The notes: generated by a model from the sequence alone, not told the origin. A DNA stretch of 64,000 nt from Chrysogorgia sp. JL179-B06 (GCA_035772405.1 JAYKKM010000351.1:2527501-2591500), one strand, 5' to 3'; shown: positions 10,541 through 23,700, counted from the stretch's first letter. Made by a program: numbers and translations.

Positions 10541-11204
10541 GTTTTGCTTCGTAATTCGTTCGTTCGTCTTAGCAGGGTTCGCAACGAGTTCATGCATTGT
10601 TTTAAATACGACACATATTAAAATATTTGTAAATTTTTTTAGAAGTGGATTGAAAAACAGGCGGGGGGGTTAGGAAGACACTTAAGGCGGGGGGTTAGGG
10701 TTAGGATTGCTGTTGTGTTGGGGTTGGGTTCTATTAGGGTTATTGGATTCATGACAGAGGCAGCGGAACCATTTTTTCTAAATTTAGAAAATGTGCCCTT
10801 TTTCTGAAGTAAAAATGCCCTTTTTATAAATGTGGCATGTGGTGGTTAAGGTTTACTGCGGCATATTGCCTATGCTGGGAAGAATTAATGTACCATTTTC
10901 GTTAGAAATATGACATTGCTGTAGATATGTATACAGGTACTAACTATTACAACCGTACAACGTTTTAAATTATACAATTATTTTGAAAATTTAAACCAAG
11001 GTGTCTACTGTCTCTTATTGGCAGTGCCCACTGCCCACTTATTGTAGGTGCTTGCGTGGCCTCTGATTCATGATAATGATAAATCTTTATGCCATTTAAG
11101 ATTTCATGATCTTAAATGGCATAAGGATGAAATTAATGAATCACCTTGAGAGAATGTGCTGGCTACGAATCGGCTACGAACAGATTACGAAGAAACGAAG
11201 TTGT

Positions 11205-11260
11205 CCAAATATATCGATGTCACCCGCAACGAACGCCCGTGATGTAGTCAAACCCGCCAG
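11205..11260 (-). repeat. Dispersed repeat P, copy 2 (fragment)
   Basis: CGATGTCACCCGCAACGAACGCCCGTGATGTAGTCAAACC is the inverse of part of the copy at 10480-10525. The sequence from 11260 to 11955 has a short direct repeat (GATATATTCGA(G/A)AGAG, ~11306 and ~11363) and no gene. Confidence 0.6.
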
Positions 11261-11959
11261 ATTTCAGGCCAAATATGGCGCCAAACCTGGGGTGCAATCT
11301 TCTTTGATATATTCGAGAGAGAAACATAACGTACGTTAATCTGAATAATCCATCTCCTGCTGTGATATATTCGAAAGAGCAACACGAATAAGGACGTACG
11401 TTAATCTGAAGAGCAACATGACATAATCTTAATAATGTACAGAGTTCCTTCTAACTTGGCGGAGCGAAAAAACTTGTTGTCCCGTTTGTTCTAGACAAAC
11501 TTACCATCGATCGAGATATCTTGGAACGATGTGCTCAAAATATCGACTTCAGAACCTACAGAACAGTTCATATCAACAGCAACTGCCTCTTGGCTCGAGT
11601 GTAAATTATCATCAGGCTCTGCCCTCGCATCAAAAAACGTTAAAATACAAAAATTAAGACGTCAGCCAAACGCTCTTGGTCGCATGTCTCCTTACATGAA
11701 AAATTAGAACGAGAAACAAAAGGATTGGCGAGATATAAAACGAATTGCAAGAAATCGCCCAGTTCGTCAAGATATCGGGCTCTTGCTTCGTGTACAGGAC
11801 ACAGAATATTACATCATTGAAATATTTAGTTTAAAAGTAGTGTTAGTATTCCTTTGTTTCAGGGTTAGGACTAGAGTTTCTATTTGGGTTATGGTTTAAT
11901 AGGGTTTTTGTTCTAGCTTGTAAAGCTTCTGAATCCCGAGAAAATAACCCTGATGTGTC

Positions 11960-12100
11960 TATGACGTAGTCTGTATCCATTGTGTGTCCGGTACACGGCG
12001 AAGGAGATGCCAGATATCGCCTGAAATTTCCGCTCTCCTCTCTTCCCTCCGCTCAGCCGCGTTCCGCGGAATTTCAGCGGTTTTCCTCGTCCCATTTCGG
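11960..12100 (-). repeat. Dispersed repeat P, copy 3
   Basis: Inverse relative of 10400-10500, sharing AATTTCAGCGGTTTTCCTCG and CCTCTTCCCTCCGC. It is the last recognisable unit before the minisatellite array, so it may help define the outer border of the large inverted repeat on the left. Confidence 0.55.
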
Positions 12101-12139
12101 TACAGTGTATCATATAATAACTATGTAAACATGTATATT

Positions 12140-15100
12140 CTTAAGCCTCTTTACCCTCCTTAACCATCCTTAGCCCTCCTTAGCCATCCTTAGCCCTCCT
12201 TAGGCATACAGTACTTAGCCCTCCTTAGCCCTCCTTAGGCATACTTAGCCCTCCTTAACCCTCCTTAGCCCTCCTTAGACCTCCTTAGCCATCCTTAGCC
12301 ATCCTTAGGCATACTTAGCCCTCCTTAGCCCTCCTTAGGCATACTTAGCCATACTTAGCCCTCCTTAGGCATACTTAGCGCTCCTTAGGCATACTTAGCC
12401 CTCCTTAGGCATACTTAGCCCTCCTTAGGCATACTTAGCCCTCCTTAGGCATACTTAGCCCTCCTTAGGCATACTTAGCCCTCCTTAACGCTCCTTAGCC
12501 ATCCTTAGCCCTCCTTAGGCATACTTAGCCCTCCTTAGGCATATACTTAGCCCTCCTTAGGCATACTTAGCCATACTTAGCCCTCCTTAGGCATACTTAG
12601 CCCTCCTTAACCCTCCTTAGGTATACTTAGCCCTCCTTAGCCCTCCTTAGCCATCCTTAGCCCTCCTTAGGCATACTTAGCCCTCCTTAGGCATACTTAG
12701 CCCTCCTTAACCCTCCTGAGGCATACTTAGCCCTCCTTAGCCATCCTTAGCCCTGTTTAGGCATACTTAGCCCTCCTTAGCCCTCCTTAGCCATACTTAG
12801 CCATACTTAGCCCTCCTTAGGCATACTTAGCCCTCCTTAGGCATATTTAGCCATACTTAGCCCTCCTTAGGCATACTTAGCCCTCCTTAGGCATACTTAG
12901 CCCTCCTTAGGCATACTTAGCCCTCCTTAGGCATACTTAGCCCTCCTTAGCCCTCCTTAGCCCTCCTTAGCCATCCTTAGCCATCCTTAGCCCTCCTTAG
13001 CCATCCTTAGCCCTCCTTAGGCATACTTAGCCCTCCTTAGGCATACTTAGCCCTCCTTAGGCATACTTAGCCATACGTAGCCCTCCTTAGGCATACTTAG
13101 CCCTCCTTAGGCATACTTAGCCCTCCTTACGCATACTTAGCCATACTTAGCCCTCCTTAGGCATACTTAGCCCTCCTTAACCCTCAATAGCCATCCTTAG
13201 CCTTCCTTAGGCATACTTGGCCCTCCTTAGCCCTCCTTAGGCATACTTAGCCCTCCTTAGCCCTCCTGAGCCCTCCTTAGCCATCCTTAGCCCTCCTTGG
13301 GCATACTTAGCCCTCCTTAGGCATACTTAGCCCTCCTTAGGCATACTTAGCCATACTTAGCCATACTTAGCCCTCCTTAGGCATACTTAGCCCTCCTTAA
13401 CCCTCCTAGCCCTCCTTAGACCTCCTTAGCCATCCTTAGCCCTCCTTAGGCATACTTAGCCCTCCTTAGCCCTCCTTAGGCATACTTAGCCCTCCTTAGG
13501 CATACTTAGCCCTCCTTAGGCATTCTTAGCCCTCCTTAGGCATACTTAGCCCTCCTTAACCCTCCTTAGCCCTCCTTAGCCCTCCTTAGCCCTCCTTAGG
13601 CATACTTAGCCCTCCTTAGCCATCCTTAGGCATAGCCCTCCTTAGCCCTCCTTACCCATCCTTAGCCCTCGTTAGGCATACTTAGCCCTCCTTAACCCTC
13701 CTTAGGCATACTTAGCCCTCCTTAGGCATACTTAGCCCTCCTTAGCCATCCTTAGGCATACTTAGCCATCCTTAGGCATACTTAACCCTCCTTAGGCATA
13801 CTTAGCCCTCCTTAGCCATCCTTAGCCCTCCTTAACCATCCTTAGCTCTCCTTAGCCATCCTTGGCCCTCCTTAGGCATACTTAGCCCTCCTTAGCCATC
13901 CTTAGCCATCCTTAGCTATCCTTAGCCCTCCTTAGGCATACGTAGCCATCCTTAGCCCTCCTTAGGCATACTTAGCCCTCCTTACCCATCCTTAGCCCTC
14001 CTTAGGCATACTTAGCCCTCCTTAGCCATCATTAGCCCTCCTTAGCCCTCCTTAGCCATCCTTAGCCCTCCTTAGGCATACTTAGCCCTCCTTAGCCATC
14101 CTTAGGCATACTTAGCCATCCTTAGGCATACTTAACCCTCCTTAAACATACTTAGCCCTCCTTAGCCTTCCTTAGCCCTCCTTAGGCATACTTAGCCCTC
14201 CTTAGCCCTCCTCAGGCATACTTAGCCATACTTAGCCCTGCTTAGGCATATTTAGCCCTCCTTAACCCTCCTTAGGCATACTTAGCCCTCCTTAGCCATC
14301 CTTAGCCCTCCTTAGGCATACTTAGCCATCCTTAGGCATACTTAGCACTCCTTAGGCATACTTAGCCCTCCTAGGCATACTTAGCCATACTTAGCCCTCC
14401 TTAGGCATACTTAGCCCTCCTTAGGCATACTTAGCCCTCCTTAGCCATACTTAGCCATACTTAGCGCTCCTTAGGCATACTTAGCCCTCCTTAGGCATAC
14501 TTAGCCCTCCTTAGGCATACTTAGCCCTCCTTAGCCCTCCTTAGGCATACTTAGCCCTCCTTAGCCCTCCTTAGCCCTCCTTAGCCATCCTTAGCCCTCC
14601 TTAGGCATACTTAGCCATCCTTAGCCCTCCTTAGGCATACTTAGCCCTCCTTAGGCATACTTAGCCCTCCTTGGGCATACTTAGCCATACTTAGCCCTCC
14701 TTAGGCATACTTATCCCTCCTTAACCCTCCTTAGCCATGCTTAGGCCTCCTTAGCCCTCCTTAGGCATACTTAGCCCTCCTTGGCCCTCCTTAGCCCTCG
14801 TTAGGCATACTTAGCCCTCCTTAGCCCTCCTCAGCCCTCCTTAGCCCTCCTTAGGCAAACTTAGCCCTTCTTAGCCATCCTTAGGCATACTTAGCCCTCC
14901 TTAGGCATACTTAACCCTCCTTAGGCATACTTAGCCCTCCTTAGCCATCCTTAGCCCTCCTTAGGCATACTTAGCCCTCCTTAGGCATACTTAGCCCTCC
15001 TTAGCCCTCCTTACCCATCCTTAGCCCTCCTTAGGCATACTTAGTCCTCCTTAACCCTCCTTAGGCATACTTAGCACTCCTTAGCCATCCTTAGCCCTCC

Positions 15101-17240
15101 TTAGGCATAGTTAGCCCTCCTTAGGCATACTTAGCCCTCCTTAGCATCCTTAGGCCTACTTAGCCCTCCTTAGGCATACTTAGCCCTCCTTAGCCATCCT
15201 TAAAGCCCTCCTTAGGCATACTTAGCCCTCCTTAGCCATCCTTAGGCATACTTAGCCCCCTTAGCCATCCTTAGCCATCCTTAGCCCTCCTTAGGCATAC
15301 TTAGCCCTCCTTAGCCATACTTAGCCCATCCTTAGCCTTAGGCATACTTAGCACTTAGCCCTTAGCCCTCCTTAGCCATCCTTAGCCCTCCTTAGGCATA
15401 CTTAGCCCTCCTTAGCCCTCCTTAGGCATACTTAGCCCTCCTTAGCCATCCTTAGCCCTCCTTAGGCATAGCCCTCCTTAGCCCTCCTTAGGCATACTTA
15501 GCCCTCCTTAGCCCTCCTTAGGCATACTTAGCCCTCCTTAGCCATCCTTAGGCATCCTTAGCCCTCCTTAGCCCTCCTTAGGCATACTTAGCCCTCCTTA
15601 GCCATCCTTAGCCCTCCTTAGGCATACTTAACCCTCCTTAGGCATCCTTAGCCCTCCTTAAGGCTCCTTAGCCCTACTTAGCCCATCCTTAGCCCTCCTT
15701 TAGGCATAGTTTTAGCCCTCCTTAGCCCTCCTTAGGCATACTTAGCCCTCCTTAGCCCTCCTTAGCCCTCCTTAGGCATACTTAGCCCTCCTTAGCCATA
15801 CTTAGCCCTCCTTAGCCTTAGCCCTCCTTAGGCATACTTAGCCCTCCTTAGCCCTCCTTAGCCATCCTTAGCCCTCCTTAGGCATACTTAGCATCCTTAG
15901 CCCTCCTTAGGCATACCTTAGCCCTCCTTAGGCATACTAGCCCTCCTTAGCCCTCCTTAGGCATACTTAGCCCTCCTTAGGCATACTTAGCCCTCCTTAG
16001 GCATACTTAGCCATACTTAGCCCTCCTTAGCCCTCCTTAGCCATCCTTAGCCCTCCTTAGCCATCCTTAGCCCTCCTTAGCCATCCTTAGCCCTCCTTAG
16101 CCCTCCTTAGGCACACTTAGCCCTCCTTAGCCCTCCTTAGCCCTCGTTAGGCATACTTAGCCCTCCTTAGCCCTCCTCAGCCCTCCTTAGCCCTCCTTAG
16201 CCCTCCTTAGCCCTCCTTAGCCCTCCTTAGGCATACTTAGCCCTCCTTAGCCCTCCTTAGGCATACTTAGCCCTCCTTAGCCCTCCTTAGCCCTCGTTAG
16301 GCATACTTAGCCCTCCTTAGCCCTCCTCAGCCCTCCTTAGCCCTCCTTAGCCCTCCTTAGGCATACTTAGCCCTCCTTAGCCATCCTTAGGCATACTTAG
16401 CCCTCCTTAGGCATACTTAACCCTCCTTAGGCATACTTAGCCCTCCTTAGCCATCCTTAGCCCTCCTTAGGCATACTTAGCCCTCCTTAGGCATACTTAG
16501 CCCTCCTTAGCCATCCTTACCCATCCTTAGCCCTCCTTAGGCATACTTAGTCCTCCTTAACCCTCCTTAGGCATACTTAGCCCTCCTTAGCCATCCTTAG
16601 CCCTCCTTAGGCATACTTGGCCCTCCTTAGCCATTCTTAGGCATACTTAGCCCTCCTTAGGCATACTTAGCCCTCCTTAGCCATACTTAGCCATACTTAG
16701 CCCTCCTTAGGCATACTTAGCCCTCCTTAGGGATACTTAGCCCTCCTTAGCCCTCCTTAGCCACCCTTAGCCCTCCTTAGGCATACTTAGCCCTCCTTAG
16801 CCCTCCTTAGGCATACTTAGCCCTCCTTAGGCATACTTAGCCCTCCTTAACCCTCCTTTAGCATTCTTAGCCCTCCTTAGCCATCCTTAGCCCTCCTTAG
16901 GCCGGCATACTTAGCCCTCCTTAACCCTCCTTAGGCATACTTATCCCTCCTTAGCCCTCCTAAGGCACACTTAGCCCTCCTTAGCCATCATTAGGCATAC
17001 TTAGCCCTCCTTAGGCATACTTAGCCCTCCTTAGCCATCATTAGCTCTCCTTAGGTATACTTAGCCCTCCTTAATTAGGCATACTTAGCCCTCCTTAGCC
17101 CTCCTTAGGCATCCTTAGCCCTCCTTAGCCATCCTTAGCCCTCCTTAGCCATCCTTAGACATACTTAGCCATACTTAGCCCACCTTAGCCATCCTTAGGC
17201 ATACTTAGCCATCCTTACGCATACTTGGCCCTCCTTAGGC
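12140..17240. repeat. 10-bp minisatellite array, left (outer part of left arm)
   Basis: Roughly 510 copies of a decamer whose main variants are CCCTCCTTAG, GCATACTTAG, CCATCCTTAG and CCATACTTAG. Variants are interspersed, often alternating CCCTCCTTAG-GCATACTTAG. Occasional shortened or lengthened units break the register. The same array lies in reverse complement at 49331-54655. Rare markers TTAATTAGG (~17073) and GGCCGGC (~16902) occur at matching distances from the inner edge in both arrays, showing that the array was already part of the repeat before the arms separated. There is no coding frame because the period is not a multiple of three. Confidence 0.97.
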
Positions 17241-18366
17241 ATGGTATACATATGCACCTTTCAATGCTAAACCCGAGAGGGGTATCCAGCTGCACATGCG
17301 GGGCATATGAATTTTTAATGCCAATTTTCTATCAAATGCCCCACTGTTATATATCTGTCAAATATAATCAAATATCCCAAAGTGGGGATTAGCTCAAAGA
17401 GGCAAAATAGGCCTTTCGTCTCAAGCTAAAGATGCGCGATCCTTTGGTGAGGTCAAATCGCTCGGGCCAAGAATAACGATCAAATTCCCGACGGTGGGGC
17501 GAGAAAACACGGTCAAATGCCCCATATATGCCGGATACCCCTTCTGGTGCTTAACATTGATAGGTGCATTTAGCACGCCGCACGGGATATTGCAGGTAGT
17601 TTTTGTAGTTCCAAACTTACATTTTTTACTTGTACTTTTACAGAAGAAAAAGTTAAAAGCTATGCCTATCTGTTAACAGCTTCTAAATTTAAGCCCTTGT
17701 CATGCCTATTCATATGAGCCTGTTTAGTTCCCACGGACATTTATATTTCGTTTAAAAACGGTCCGGTTAGGTGAAATCCCAACTCGAACTTGGTATCTGT
17801 GAAGGGCCGTAGCTAACAACATTTCCAAATGAAATATTTTTAGTTTTAGTTGTAAATCAAACTAGCTTGTATAGTGGTATTAGTTGTTTACGTGAAACAA
17901 AGGAAATGTCAAAGTACACTTTTGAGACCTGTGGGAACTTCGCAATATTCACATTCCCAGAGCCCACATTTATGGGTATTATGGGTAAATGCGGACAAAC
18001 ATGGGTACTGACGTCATCTCGACGAAATGCTATTGACAACGATCGTGTTCTGTTTTAAAGTATCTTACTATTACTTGTAACTGATTATCATAGTACTTTG
18101 TGATTATCGTGGTTTCCTTTAATATCATGAAGGTATGTGTTTTAATACTCCAGTTTATAACAATTTTGTGAATAGTCTATGCCACTGCAATCAATGCATT
18201 CTAGGGACCTTGAGGATCGAGCCATATGAAATTTGAAAACCCCAGATTGTTTGTGACGTAACCGAACGATAAATATATCGCGTCATTATCTTTTTCAGTC
18301 TTTAAATATCTAAACCTATCTAGACAACTATTTATTTATAAAATTGGTAAGAGACTGTATATTATT

Positions 18367-19108
18367 TATCTCCTCGCCCGGCGCGAAGCGCCGGCCGAAG
18401 GCCGAAGGCCTGAGGGCGAGGGTGCTAATATCGACCGGCGTTTAGTCCCTTAACACGCGAGATCCAATTGGCCGTTCCTAGATCTAGGATCTGTTTATAA
18501 TAATAATAATAATAACTAGTCCTGGGGTTTCCCCCGTTGACTCCGCAATGTCATTGAAAACACAGTTCTCTTAGGTTTTGGCATTTCACCCATCCTGATG
18601 TCTTCCCTCCATTTCTCTCTATCTCTCGCTCTCTCCTTTACATCCTTGTAATCACCAAACATCTTGGTCACGTCCGCATCCACCTCCGTTCGCCGTCGTC
18701 CCCTCTTCATTTCTCGTTGTCCATCCCTTATCTCCCATACTCTCTTCAGCAACCGATCGTCGTTCATCCTCGATATGTGTCCCACAAACGTCGCTTTTCT
18801 TCGGATCACTCTTTTTAACAATTCACCCTGTTCCATTTCTACTTGCTCAAAGACCGATGTATTTGTCCGCATGTCTGTCCATTTCACATTTCCTTTCAAC
18901 CTCGCATAGCATGACTCCACAGCATTAATCATCCTCTTTTCCAATTCAATCATTCTCCAACTCTCACACCCGTACATTAGCTTCGATAAACATATACAAT
19001 TAAAGATTCTATCCTTTGTATCTTTCGATACTTTCCCACTTCCGATCTTAACTTCCACTCTTAGAAAAGGCGGGCGAGGGGATTATTGCGAATTCGTATT
19101 TCTAGTAT
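18367..19108 (-). mobile_element. Insertion carrying a non-LTR retrotransposon 3' end
   Basis: This segment is absent from the right arm, whose empty site reads directly from ATTATTTAT into ATTATAATAC (near 48225-48260, reverse complement). The left end has a GC-rich hairpin (GGCGCGAAGCGCCGG; GAAGGCCGAAGGCCTGA) and the right end has GGGCGAGGGGATTATTGCG and TATTTCTAG, the same terminus family as the element at 22440-27778. Inside lies a reverse-transcriptase C-terminal ORF with a (TTA)n tail on the minus strand. I interpret it as a LINE fragment captured inside a TIR element; a compound insertion is also possible. Confidence 0.65.
18516..19058 (-). pseudogene. Non-LTR retrotransposon ORF2 C-terminus
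   Basis: About 180 codons without the catalytic reverse-transcriptase core. The order YGCESW, then a KATFVGHISRM motif, then LLKRVWEIRDGQREMKRGRR and a DREKWRED run matches the region that follows the RT domain in LINE elements (the familiar WFGHxxRM...GxRxxGRxxxxW...DRxxWR signature). A (TAA)n microsatellite follows the stop on the plus-strand side (18499-18515), as expected for a LINE 3' tail. The 5' end is truncated, so the copy is dead on arrival. Clade assignment is not possible from this piece. Confidence 0.75.
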
Positions 19109-19602
19109 TATAATACTTTACCAATAATGGCAAATGCCCAAATTTGGTTGATTTTTATCTGTTAGGGCTAGTTTTTGTACATAACCAGTTCCGATGGGAT
19201 AGGAATAGGATTAGGGTAAGATTAGGGTTGGATTATGAGCTCTATCGGGTCTGAAATATCTGACCGCTATATATACGTTACAAAATTAATAATAGAAATA
19301 CAACAGTTGAGGGACAATCTGTTCGAGCGATACCTGAAACGGTACATGGACATGGGTTAAAACATGGAGTGACTAATTTTTGGACTAATTTTCGATTCGT
19401 TTTTTAACTAATTTTTGGATTCGTTTTTAGAATAATTTTTGCACTCATTTTGAATGAAAACGGACTTTTACTTGTGTAATAAATCTACAGGCTTTCAGCC
19501 GAACAATGGCTTCTCTTGTAATAGGTACGGTGAAATGAAGCCTTCGTTGAAAATCCATTCATTCGTCAATATGACGCATCATGTTTAATCCTTGAATATT
19601 AT

Positions 19603-20391
19603 CACAGTCGCCCAAGCTCATGCGCCAATTTGTGTTTATATTGGAATTTATTCGATTTGTCAAAATTAGAGGATATTTTCATACATTATTTGCAGTTTAT
19701 TGTTACAATATATAAATGAAATAATGTGTATTTATATCTACCATAAGGATGGGCGGGCGGAATTGGGGGCGCGGCGAGTGCGACATGGCGACCTTAAATT
19801 CCTCGCTTAATTCATATATTATGGCCACATTGTTTATATCAAACATTATACCTATGAACACTCAACAAAATAAACATTTATAAACCTTGTTGTTCCACTT
19901 ACATGTTTATTGTGTCGTAATATTCTTCCTTGTGAAACTTGGCACCATTCTGCCGCATTATAGGACAAACGGGTTTGAAGTATTGGTGAACAGAATGGTG
20001 CCAAGTTTCACAAGGAAGAATATTACGACACAATAAACATGTAAGTGGAACAACAAGGTTTATAAATGTTTATTTTGTTGAGTGTTCATAGGTATAATGT
20101 TTGATATAAACAATGTGGCCATAATATATGAATTAAGGTCGCCATGTCGCACTCGCCGCGCCCCCAATTCCGCCCGCCCTCCCAAACGTAACGCCTGCCA
20201 CACAGGCACTGTCCTAAATCTCACCAAACTTACAATGAAAGACACCTTATGGTAGATATAAATACACATTATTTCATTTATATATTGTAACAATAAACTG
20301 CAAATAATATATGAAAATATCCTCTAATTTTGACAAATCGAATAAATTCCAATATAAACGCAAATTGGCACATGAGCTTGGGCGACTTGTG
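19603..20391. mobile_element. Foldback element with 7-bp TSD
   Basis: The element starts CACAGTCGCCCAAGCTCATG and ends CATGAGCTTGGGCGACTTGT-G, with nearly the whole length forming one palindrome centred near 19970. It is flanked by ATATTAT on both sides (19596-19602 and 20392-20398), while the corresponding site in the right arm has one copy of ATATTAT. The right half carries ~75 bp (CTCCCAAACGTAACGCCTGC...) missing from the left half. It has no coding capacity and inserted into the left arm only, after the arms were formed. Confidence 0.88.
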
Positions 20392-20536
20392 ATATTATAA
20401 GCAACATTGCCAAACATATGTTAGCTTACTTCAAGTGCACCTAACCCCAAAATGATTTTTTAGCGATATCAAATCTTGGTATGATTTCTAGCATTTTAGT
20501 GAAAAAAATTTTCAATTTAGGCAAATCGTTTGATTT

Positions 20537-20731
20537 TTATGGCCTTTTGAATTTAGCTTTTTTGATGGCCCGGGTGTATTTAGCTTTTGATGGCCCGACC
20601 GATCCCAGGAGCCTGGATCTAGCACGTTTTCTGACGTATTTTTTGTGATATAAAGGAATAGTGTGAAGACTTATACCTGAACTTAGGCACGATTTATTCA
20701 TGCAATTGACAGCTACACATCTGTTAACCAT
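20537..20731 (-). pseudogene. THAP zinc-finger N-terminal fragment, left-arm copy
   Basis: From ATG at 20731 the translation opens MVNRCVAVNCMNKSCLSSG followed by ISLHTIP. The pattern M..RCxxxxCxN..........(V/I)S(F/L)HxxP is the start of a THAP C2CH zinc finger, a DNA-binding domain shared by P-element-type transposases and host THAP proteins. The downstream Trp, the distal Cys/His pair and the AVPTIF box are not seen; the frame instead turns basic (KKYVRKRARSR) and stops. It is therefore an isolated exon or a decayed fragment. The mirror copy in the right arm lies at 47399-47593. It may come from an earlier transposase in the arms. Confidence 0.5.
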
Positions 20732-23700
20732 GTTTTCACAATCAGCAAACGAACGCAGTATATCAATGTAGATAAACCGCCAATTTATAGCGAATTTGCA
20801 TGCAGGCAATCTCGTGCCAAAAAACAGAGGCTCTGGGGAACTCCGATGAAAAAGTCCCCAAAATTGGGTTTTTGTTCCCATTCCTCTGGTTCCCAGTTCC
20901 CTATAATTTGCTACTGTGGGAAAATATTTGTTTACCGATAAAGAATGGCCCAGTATGTTTTACAAAGCTTTTGACAAAGCCATACAAATGGTCTTTCTTA
21001 GCTTTTCTCTAAATCGTCAACCGGACGATTTGACGAGAGTGTTTTATATGTCCGCTTAGCCGTCGGCAGTGATCGAGCCGCCGCTCAGGTAAGGAATTGT
21101 ACTTTCTGTCAAGAACTTTGGCTAAACTACATCGACCTTGTAGTCTCTAATATAATTTTAAAGTTCTGAGGCGAAACTCTGAAGAATTACGAGACGAGTC
21201 AGACGATGGATGTTTGTTTTGCGACGAAGCGAGAATAATATTAATAATAGTTTTAAGTTTTAACTTATTTCATGTGTTCAATTGTATTTTGGGTCTGTCG
21301 TGTATAATTATGTGTTGCAGGTGTATCGAATAAATATTTACCAGCCATAGTTCTGAAAAGAAGAACTGTTTAATTTTACCGCGATTCGAAATTCGAATTC
21401 GACTCGAAACGTTAACGCAAAACATTGCGAGCAATAACTCCTAAAGAAACTGGTGCGAGAGCTCGCCATCAACCAATCAAATGACGAGTTTCATCGGAGT
21501 TCCCCAGAGCTGGGGAACGCAGGCTCTGGGTACGACCGAAAGTTTATCGAGACGAGTACCTTGCGTGACGTAACCAAATTTACTCGTTCCAGACTCCTCG
21601 TAGCCACGGAAGTAGTCCATCAAAAAGCGCCTTTTTACCAACTTTAAACTGCCATAAAAATCGGAGGATTTTAAGAAATTCATTTTTGTTTTTTGCAGAA
21701 ATACTAGAAACTATATCAAGATTTTGATATCGCTGAAAAAACATTTTGGGGTTAGGTGCACTTTCAATGTTTTGGCAGGCAGCTGTGTTGCCATACTAGT
21801 AGTCCACGAATCCTTGCTTGCACATCTTATCCTGACTTTAATGTATTCAATGATAACAGCTGGGCTGCGTGAACGCCTTTCACCAGCGTTGTCGGCAGTT
21901 GTCGGCAGCCAGGCCTCATTAAAGTGCACGAGCGCGGCTCGCAGGGCACATTTTCAATTTGTGCAGGCACAATTTTTGTTGTTGAATTTTAGCTAATTAT
22001 TTAGACGTTCGCAGGCACTATTTACAATTCAGAAAGTTTGTGTAGGCACAGAGTTCATTGGCTGTGTTTACATGACGTATACATTTTCAAAATAATATAT
22101 GAAGCAAAAAAACGTTTAATCACCATACGTCAGTGGCGTTGGTCATGTTTGTGAAGTGTGAACAAGTTAATAGTCAAGCACTGAAACGGATGTTTTTTGA
22201 GTGTGAAAATTTTGAGGTTTATCGAATAGCATGTCGCGATGTAAGATTTTTCAGGTTTTTCGTTGAAGAACCTGTCACAGAAATAAAAAGAAATTATTGA
22301 TCGCATCATAGGTAGCCCAAATGTTGTTATAATTTCTTATTTTGTTCATTAAAGAACGTTTACCGAACGACGAAAGACGACAAACAGCCGATCCACGAGC
22401 GAAATGAAAACTCGCCCCATTCCCCTTATTCACTATATACTAGAAATACGTTATACGCAACACCCCTCGCCCGCTTATACTGTTTGAAACTTTTATAGCG
22501 TAGTTGCTAATTTACTACTGTAATACAGTACTGTAGTTCTTTTACTTGAATTAGGTACAGGTATTAGCCCATTTATTTGCAAAACTGAATAAATTTGCAG
22601 TGGACAATATCTCTGAGATCTTTGTGTTGTTTGAATTTAATTCTTCCATAGGACATCAAACTAAATAGTGTAAACTTTTTAAATTTTTGGGTGCAGTACC
22701 TGGCACCTGCACTGAACAGAATAGTGGGGAAGTTTACTGCTGTTTCTACCATAAATCACTAAGAAAGAAATTACAGCACTTGTCTCACACGAGAGCAAAA
22801 CTCGGGCCGCAGGACTGACATGTGTACCCCTCCCATAAATTTCCATGAGATGTATGAATATTGATCCCTTAATTGCAAGTATATATTTTGAGACACCTCA
22901 TACGTTTATAATGTTATTGTATGGTAGTAACAGTACAGCATAATATACAATTATTGGATGAGGTTGAGCATCATGATATCAAGAATTATCCAGATCGAGG
23001 TCAATGTTACCTGCCAAAGCAGATAACTTTGACCGAGGTCTGGATAACTCTTAAATATCATGCATAAGCCGAATCCAATAATTGTTTTATTGTACATTGT
23101 TCAAGATAGTCTTACTATAAAAATATACAAACAAATCTACTACAGGCGTTTTTTAATTTGTAATTTTTGCACGTTTGGTTCTAGTGACGTCATGAGTGTT
23201 AAATAATTTTTGTTTTGGACACCTCCGTGCAATAATTCACAGTATTCAACAGAAATGAGGTTGCACCTGCCAGAGATTAAGAATTCACTGGAATTGACCA
23301 ATAGGAAACGAGAATGAATTTTGAATGTATAATAAATGCTTTTAGCCAGTGGAATTGGGGAAAGTGTTGAGATGAACGGGTACTTTGTGTTACTGGTAGG
23401 TACGCAATATGCATAATGGTTGCAACATTTCATTGGTCTGCAGAATACACCAATCACAAGTGATTGACGTGGCGATGTGGCCGGGCCTCTTGCAAGACCC
23501 GGGCATTTTGGCATTTAAAAATTTTTGAGTGCAGCAACAGAATAGTGGGCGGTCTACTGCTGTTTCTACCATCAATCACTAAGAAAGAAATTACTTTTAT
23601 CACAATATTGATGACTCACGAAATAATCAATGCAGTATTTTGTATATAGACACCAAAGGCTGTTGAAGGAAGAAAGTGCATCTCTATCGTACAATGAGTG

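Noticed and set aside
12140..17240. Minisatellite as a telomere (TTAGGC-like) or CRISPR array
   Set aside because: The unit is 10 bp with variants, not a pure telomere hexamer; it is interstitial and mirrored in the other arm. There are no unique spacers as in CRISPR.
17494..18058. Short ORFs of ~60 codons in the left arm, mirrored near 48.6 kb
   Set aside because: They overlap on both strands, lack domain features and are kept in both arms only because the arms are duplicates.
21453..21996. ORFs of 64-90 codons at 21.45-22.0 kb and mirrored at 46.15-46.69 kb
   Set aside because: Overlapping frames on opposite strands with no recognisable motif; part of the inverted arm.
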